Assembly (NCBI GenBank): GCA_030762895.1
Contig: CM061062.1
Coordinates: 137,561,104 to 137,625,103 of the forward strand
Origin: Sophora flavescens
Lineage: Eukaryota > Streptophyta > Magnoliopsida > Fabales > Fabaceae
DNA: 64,000 bases
Direction of reading: 5' to 3'
Shown: positions 57,434 through 64,000 of the stretch, one piece after another
Numbering within the stretch: the first letter of the stretch is position 1
Layout of the letters: each line of letters starts with the position of its first letter
Made by a program: the position numbers and the translations under genes
Notes under the pieces: generated by a model
The model's database searches: none
Seen by the model: the letters and a program-made list of their open reading frames with translations, nothing else
What the model was told of the DNA's origin: nothing

Positions 57434-58003
57434 AGTATGCCTCGAGTAGTTTTTTTTTTTTTTGGATTAGGCCTTGAGCAAAAAACTTGAGCCAAAAAAT
57501 TTTGAATTGGGCCTTGAGCCAAACATGAAAATTAAACCATGAGCCAAAATACCTTCTGAAATAGGCCTTTTGAACCCAAAACTTGATGATCAGGAAAAAA
57601 AATTAAGAAGTTGGTCTTGAGCTAAAAAAAATCATGGAATAAGATTTGAGCCAAAACTCTATGACTTGGGCCATGACAACTTTCATTTCTTTGTTGCACT
57701 CAACAAAATTTGCCCCAGTTTAAAGTATGTTTTTGTTCACTTTCTTCCCAATTTTTCCTAGTTGCTTTTCTCTCTTTGTGTTATTACCAAAGGACATTGA
57801 AATGCCTAAGACCATGATATTTTACCAAATCAATCGGCCAGGGACCTAGATATTTGAAGAAAATCAATTGGTCAAGCACCTGGATATTTTGTTGGAAAAA
57901 CAATAGGCCAAGGACCTGGATACTTTTAGGAAATCAGTAGGCCATACTTGGATGCTTGAAAATCAACACGCTAAGGACATGGAAGGATTTTAAAATCAAT
58001 AGT
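57434..58003. other. Remnant between array and LTR
   Basis: This AT-rich sequence has repeated GCCTTGAGCCAAA-type phrases (57470-57660). At about 57705-57721 it has AAAATTTGCCCCAGTT, which on the minus strand reads AACTGGGGCAAATTTT, resembling a Tat-type polypurine tract. No gene is seen. If that tract is genuine, the array would lie in the LTR or 3' region of a minus-strand Tat element. Confidence 0.4.
57828..57985. repeat. Degenerate short tandem repeat, about five units
   Basis: AAATCAATNGGCCAAGGACC followed by TGGATATTT recurs about every 35-45 bp (near 57827, 57868, 57900, 57930, 57961). The units are too diverged for precise borders. Confidence 0.6.
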
Positions 58004-58006
58004 TTA

Positions 58007-58398
58007 ACACCCCGATTGTTCTGCCTTCTAAGATCGATATAAATATAAATAAACGTTTATATTTTTATCTGAAACATAGAAAATGATTTTGGGAAAACCA
58101 AAGTCATATTCAAATCATACTTATTTTTATAAGTGTACGGTTAAATTTTGGGTTAAAAATTCAAATGGAACCCGGTCTGCGTTTTCACTGACATTAAGAT
58201 TTTACTGATCAGAAAACATAATTTTGACCCGAGAACGAAATGAATAGATTTTATATCTCATTTCCAAAGATATAGGCTATTTTGAAAATTTTCAAAATAA
58301 ATAGGTTATTATACTCGATTCGGGCGTAAAACCCTAAATCGGGTAATGGACGGAGTCGAGAACGGACGTGCAGAGACAAAACCCAACATCGGATGCTG
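58007..58398 (+). repeat. Tandem duplication, copy 1 (392 bp)
   Basis: ACACCCCGATTGTTCTGCC through GGATGCTG is repeated immediately at 58399-58790 with about three differences by eye. Confidence 0.95.
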
Positions 58399-58790
58399 AC
58401 ACCCCGATTGTTCTGCCTTTTAAGATCGATATAAATATAAATAAACGTTTATATTTTTATCTGAAACATAGAAAATGATTTTGGGAAAACCAAAGTCATA
58501 TTCAAATCATACTTATTTTTAAAAGTGTACGGTTAAATTTTGGGTTAAAAATTCAAATGGAACCCGGTCTGCGTTTTCACTGACATTAAGATTTTACTGA
58601 TCAGAAAACATAATTTTGACCCGAGAACGAAATGAATAGATTTTATATCTCATTTCCAAAGATATAGGTTATTTTGAAAATTTTCAAAATAAATAGGTTA
58701 TTATACTCGATTCGGGCGTAAAACCCTAAATCGGGTAATGGACGGAGTCGAGAACGGACGTGCAGAGACAAAACCCAACATCGGATGCTG
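58399..58790 (+). repeat. Tandem duplication, copy 2 (392 bp)
   Basis: This is the second copy of the LTR start. Sequence continues from it into the body of the LTR. Confidence 0.95.
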
Positions 58791-61542
58791 AGACCTGTTG
58801 CCACCTAGGGTGGTGAGTCATATGGATGAGTCACCAATGTCATGATTACATTTAAACAAAAATCTAGATATTTCTTCAAATTAGTGTAAAGACCATTTTG
58901 CCCTTGGACTATTTTACCCTTGAACTTTCATTGAAATGCCAAGTTTGTCCCCACAAGTTGTGGTCACAAATCAGTCACCTCTCCTTCAACCTCAACCACA
59001 TAATTTTCATGATTACCTTAGGCAAAATTACCATTTTGTCCTTATGTTGTCTTAATACCACAAAAATGCCATTTTGTGAGATTACTCTTTTGTCCCTAAA
59101 AATTTATGCCTTGGACCCTTTTGCCTCCCCCAAAAGCCACGACCCAAGCACCATTTAGCCAATTTCACTTCTATTTAAGGCAATGCTCACCATCTTCATC
59201 ATTTTTCTCCATTTTTCCATTAAAAAGCTTAAGTTCCATAAGCCATTTTTGTGAAGGAAGTACTTGATTCTTAGCTCATTTTTCAATTCCAAGAGGTATA
59301 TCATACTCCTCTCACTCAATCATCATCATGTTCTTCATTCAATTTTGTGATTTGAAGTCTTGATCATATTTTTCAATTCCTAGATCTAGAACTTTGAAAA
59401 TTCATAGAAAATCATAGAAAAATCCTTTTGAAGTGAAACCAATTTCTATGATCTTAGTATCCTCTCTATATTCAAGATCCAAGAGTGTGCACCAAACTAA
59501 AATTTCGTGCTCATTTAACTCTGAGGCTGGACCCTAAGTTAAGTGGGGGGAGGAACTTTGTTTAAACTTTTTGGTTAAGTCTTGCTTGATTCAATCTTAT
59601 GGCTGATATAGGCATTGAATCCATGCTTGTTTAATCAAATTAAAATCTCTAAGCCACTGTTTTACTCATGGCCGAAATTCATTTTTGAATGGTTGGGATA
59701 TTTGAATTCAATCTTTGTATGTTAACCTTTGTTTTAGGGTTTTAAGTGATTAAGAATCAATAATCCACAAGCTTAGGAATTTTAGAAATTTTTATCCATC
59801 CAAACACCTCATGTATTTAGTGTTTAATTGATAATTATGTGTTGTGTTTTGTTGAAGGGTTAACTATTGTGTGCATTGTGTACGTGTTTTGCGGAGTACC
59901 TAAGGGATTTTTTCGATAGTTGTATGTAATTTGTTTGTGGCATGTATATTTTATTTGGTGTATGTATTGTTTTACGTAATTATATTTCTCTGCTTTTAAA
60001 TTATCTACTTTTAATTACTTGATTATCTACATTTAATTGTTATTATAGTTTATTGCATGTCATTAATTGTGCTATATGCTATATTATTGAAATGATTGTT
60101 ATTGATGTGGTTTGTGGATTGTAAAGCCCGACAGTGGTTAGTGCTAAATTAATAATGAGGTTAAAATTGTTAAAATACTTTTTTACGGGGTAATGGGTTT
60201 TAATTGATGAGAAATAGTAATATAATATTATTTAAGTATTTTTGTTGGTTGAAAATGAGAAAAATTTGAAAATAATATTATTTTAATGATTTAATAGCGT
60301 AAGAGTGTTTTATGAGTCATAATGAGGACGTAACTGTGAAAATATTTTTGCACCGCTAGTTTATACGTAAGAAATTTCTAAATATTAGAAAATGTTAGTT
60401 TAAGAAAATAAGTTTCGAAAATAATTTTATTATGATGTTGGAAAAATTATTTTAGCTATAAAAGTTATATTTGGACTTAAAACGTTTTTAAAACATCAAA
60501 CGTCGGACAATTCCAACAATATTTACAGAAGTATTATTAAAAACGGTAATATTAGTTAAAACGGAGAATTTGTCTCACAACAATGTTTTTAGGCTCAAAA
60601 TATTGATTTTTGAAAGAAAATGAATTTTAAGTGATTTTGATGATTTTATAAAACGAATTTCCATCGCAAAAAGGATTTTCGGTAAAGTGGATTTATGCAA
60701 TGGGTTATTTCCGACAACTTGGATAAGTTGAGGAAATTTTGGTTTTGGATTTGTGTTTCACAAAGCGAAAATGCTTTTTAGATTATAAAATGAACCTAGC
60801 TACCGAGACATCGGGATCTAGTGTTTTATGATATGGGATAGGGGTCCGAAAGGTGAAGTAGGGACTAGATGTCCTATAAAAAATGGTTTTGATTTTTGTG
60901 CTCTAAAATCTACGAATCTAAATCTGGTACATCGGTCTAGATTTCGTGATTTGCACATTTTTGACTTGGAGTCTGTCTGATTGGAAAGTTTGTTAAACTT
61001 AAATGTTTTACATGCATTTTGCATTTTATTTTGGTAAATGTGCCTAAAGGTTTTATGCTTGGTACCTTGGTAGGTATCCATGTTATGGGATACATTTCAC
61101 CTTTGGGTGAAATGAATAGGGGTCTAGGTAAGGCCGGGCTAATTACAACTATTTCGGGAGCTCGGATATTACTCATATTTTATAGGCCGAGTTAATTACA
61201 ATTATCATTGGATGATATTATGAACTACTTACAATGATGGTTGGAACTCGTATCCTACCGAGTTATTTACTTAAATAGTTGGAACTCGGAACCTTGACAG
61301 GCCATATCATTTGAAACTTGCCTTATCTGGCAATGTTTATATTCTGCCTTATTTGGCAATGAGAGCCTGATCATCTCATCTATTTGGTGTTGGAAGCTCC
61401 AGAGATTAGGTACAAAAGTTAGTTGATGAATATTGAAGTGTCATGGTTTTTAAAACAACGTAGATTGTCGGGTATGAAACCTTTTGGTAAATAGAATGTT
61501 TATTGTTGAATATACATGTTAAATGTTATTTGTGTGTCGTGC

Positions 61543-63203
61543 ATATGGTTACTTTAATCCAAATAACATCAAACCAATTTCTTTAATCTTATATTACCAA
61601 GGGCTACAATCCCAACATATAAGAATATATTTTTCAGAACAGTCCCTTTAAATCTCAGTATTTGCATAATGGTCCCCATATCTTCAAAAATTCATAACGT
61701 TTAACATACAGATCCAAATCCATCCAAACCAATTTCTATACTCTTATATACTCATTCAATCCCTATAAAAATTATCCAAACAAATTAAACCACCATGGAA
61801 CCCACTCAAACAGTCATGGCCGAATGGCTTAATAATAACATATTAGGTACTTTTCTTAACAATCAAGCAAACAACAGTCATGGTTCCAACTTAAGGTCAT
61901 TGGAACCAAAAAAACCATATGGCATATCATTCCACAACCAAACATCAAATCAAATCCTCTAAGAGGATCACACACATACAAATCAATAATATACACTTAT
62001 GAGTTACAAAACATATACACTAAATAAGCCATCACATATCTACATTAAGGTAGGATAGTAGTAATCTCCCCCTTACCTCTTGTAGATCACTTGAAACTCA
62101 AGTAGTAGAAGGATGTTGTTCACATAAATCACAAGCTTTTGAACCCGCAAAACCTAGCCATGAACAACCAACAAGAAATCAAGTTAAAGAATGAAGACAA
62201 TCATCCTAAACCCATTTGATATAGGTTCGGTCAACTCAAAATAAAAGGGCTAGGGATCTCTAAATTTTTCAAGCTCTTGGATAATGAAAATAGAATTCAT
62301 ATGAAGATCATAGAAATTGGAATCACATTAAAAGGATTTTTCTATGATTTTCTAGAGATTTTTGAAGTTCTAGATCTAGGAATTTGAAATTTGTAAAAAC
62401 ATGAGATATGAAGAAAAGTTGTGAAAGGAAAGGAAGGTATGATCATGAATCACAAGAATCTACCTTTAGAATTTGAAGAAACCAACAACAACTTACACTT
62501 CCTTTGTAAATAAAGTGTAAGTAACTTAGGAGTTTTTGTGCGAAAGTGTTAAGAACATAAGCCAAATGGATAAAATGAAGTGAAGATGGCCTATTTAAAG
62601 GGTGGTGGTCGTGAGTTGCTAGGGAGAATAAGGTAAAATGTTGTCATGGCACACTTGAAATTACAATGCAAGCTTAAGGGTATTTTGGACTTTTCACATT
62701 TAAGTCATCATTACATGCATTTAATGCATGGTGACTAACCCCTATGACTCACCCCCTTGAATCATCATAAATGACTCATTATTCTCATCCGTTCGGCGTC
62801 GGGTTTTGTCTCTGCACCTCCGTTCTCGATTCCGTCGACCCCCGATCATCAAGTATTCACCTGACTAACGTATAATAACTTATTTATTTTGAAAATTTTC
62901 AAAATAACAACTATGGTTGGAAATAAAATACAAATCTAAATTGTTCGTTCTCGGATCAAAATTAGGTTTTCTGATTAGTAAAATCTTACTGCCAGTTAAA
63001 ACGCAGATCGGGTTTCGCAGAATTTTAAACCTAAACTTTTACCGTAACCTTATACCATAAGGTAGAGTAAAATTATGATTTTATTTTATTAAAAATCATT
63101 TTCTAGATCTAATATAAAAATTACAAACAATTAAAATTCTACCGATAATTGAAAAACAGTAAAAGCAGCAAAATGGTAAAAATAGTAAAAACAGGGTGTT
63201 ACA
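61543..63203 (-). mobile_element. Inverted, diverged LTR (possible solo LTR)
   Basis: Read on the minus strand from 63203 it begins TGTAACACCC and then parallels the host LTR in order (TAAGATTTTACT, TTTGAAAATTTTCAAAATAA, GAGAACGGA, CAGAGACAAAACCC) at roughly 70-75 percent. A TATA-like CTTTAAATAG is at 62591-62600. Flanks CGTGC (61538-61542) and CGTGT (63204-63208) could be a target duplication with one change. The left end does not start with TG, so it may be a truncated copy instead. Confidence 0.6.
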
Positions 63204-63242
63204 CGTGTTCACATAGTAATGCCCAAGGTGGGTGTTACATAG

Positions 63243-63255
63243 TGGTATTAGAGCT
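63243..63255 (+). other. Primer binding site, tRNA-iMet-like
   Basis: TGGTATTAGAGCT lies three bases after the LTR end. It differs by one base from the usual TGGTATCAGAGC. Confidence 0.8.
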
Positions 63256-63537
63256 GGTCGAGTCTTTCAGGAACTTTGGGGAATAGGTCTGTTATGTTTT
63301 TGTTGTGTGATCTCTGGTAATACCTTGCTTGAATTGTTTCCTTGTTGAAACAATGTGTGATGGTATACAAGTAGGTGCGTTCCGATAAGTTTTGAGGTAG
63401 TCGAGACCTTGTAAGAATCTATGAACAATATATGGTATATTGACAGAATTACTTCTTAGAAGTAATGTGTTTTAGACACGTAAGGATACGTTTCATTTCT
63501 GGTTGCCGACTGACTGATTTTGTCTTATAGGTCAGTT

Positions 63538-64000
63538 ATGGAATCATAACAAGAAGGTTGAGTGGATGATACCGTACAAGCAATGGATAGCATTGCGGTT
63601 GCTATTGCTATGCAGACAGCTGCTATAGCTGCTCAGACCAACAAGCGGCGGAAGGCAAAGATCTGACTGCTTTTCGACGTCATGATCCACCACAGTATTG
63701 TGGGGATTCAGTTCCTGAGAAGGCTGATCTATGGATACAAGAGTTTGAGAAGATTTTTGAGCTTATCCATAGCCCTGGAGGAGTAAAAGTTCAATATGCT
63801 ACATTCCTGCTCTTAGGAGATGCAGAGTATTGGTGGAAGGGCACTAAGTAACTTCTAGAAGTCGATCAGCAGGAAATTACTTGGGATGTGTTCCGAAACG
63901 CATTTCTGAACCAGTATTTCCCATAAAGTACTAGGATTGAGAAGGAAAGAGAATTTTTGCAGTTACAACAAAGAGATCTATCTGTTGGGGAGTATGCTGC
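63538..64000 (+). pseudogene. Gypsy (Tekay-like) gag N-terminus, broken and cut by window edge
   Basis: An ATG at 63538 reads MES, then stops, and continues in phase as MDSIAVAIAMQTAAIAAQTN. A one-base shift near 63645 moves to DLTAFRRHDPPQYCGDSVPE, ADLWIQEFEKIFELIHSPGG, VQYATFLLLGDAEYWWKGTK, a stop at about 63849, then ITWDVFRNAFLNQYFP, another stop, and EREFLQLQQRDLSVGEYAA at the edge. The order matches the gag of Tekay-type elements (compare 42346-42945). At least four disabling changes occur in 460 bp. Confidence 0.82.

Larger units (their letters stand above)
58004..63239 (+). mobile_element. 5' LTR of a plus-strand gypsy element, with duplication and nested inverted LTR
   Basis: The LTR starts at TTTAACACCCCG (canonical start probably TGTAACACC) and ends GGTGTTACA at 63239, followed by a primer site. 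It carries a 392-bp tandem duplication at the start and a 1.66-kb inverted LTR-like insertion near the end (61543-63203). Without these it is about 3.2 kb. A core-promoter-like TATTTAAGG is at 59172-59180. Confidence 0.7.

Noticed and set aside
58898..59158. 86-codon plus frame in the LTR
   Set aside because: It has no homolog in the related inverted LTR frame, and its composition matches the surrounding LTR.

Overview
This is plant nuclear DNA made almost entirely of nested, decayed LTR retrotransposons. I see no host gene, rRNA, tRNA or CRISPR array. The Ty3/gypsy (Tat-, Tekay- and Athila-like) and Ty1/copia (SIRE-like) lineages, tRNA-iMet and tRNA-Asp primer sites and LTRs of 1-3 kb fit a repeat-rich eudicot. 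Clusters of the palindrome ATAATCGATTAT make me lean towards a legume, but that is a guess.

Layout. (1) 1-1663 and 19149-20831 are two halves of an old Tat-like element (gag-protease, then RT-RNase H) on the + strand. (2) Between them, 1664-19148 holds a minus-strand Tekay-like tandem: LTR, internal, LTR, partial internal. Its first LTR is split by (3) a younger Athila-like element at 3094-10067 with both LTRs, 5-bp target duplications (GAGTC) and only gag and protease. (4) A SIRE-like copia element at 20832-30879 (minus) cuts the Tat RNase H. It carries gag-pol plus an accessory ORF behind pol that has its own promoter-like palindrome cluster. (5) 30947-45124 is a second minus-strand Tekay-like tandem (truncated LTR, internal A, full LTR, internal B, truncated LTR). 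Its LTRs contain a 225-codon proline-rich ORF. A copia solo LTR (43844-45060, target duplication CCTGG) sits in its last LTR. (6) 45125-49597 is LTR-like remnant DNA. (7) 49598-57433 is a 7.8-kb tandem array with three levels of organisation (about 42 bp, about 830 bp, about 3.33 kb). (8) 57434-58003 is remnant DNA. (9) 58004-63239 is a 5' LTR of a plus-strand gypsy element with a 392-bp tandem duplication at its start and an inverted related LTR inside it; its primer site and broken gag run off the right edge.

The pol genes are broken by stops, frameshifts and lost catalytic residues, so nothing here looks autonomously active. The best leads are the hierarchical hairpin-bearing array, the LTR-internal ORF, the accessory ORF with a copied promoter module, and CG-centred palindrome clusters placed just upstream of TATA boxes in two unrelated LTR families. 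All identities and divergences were read by eye; no alignment or database search was run.
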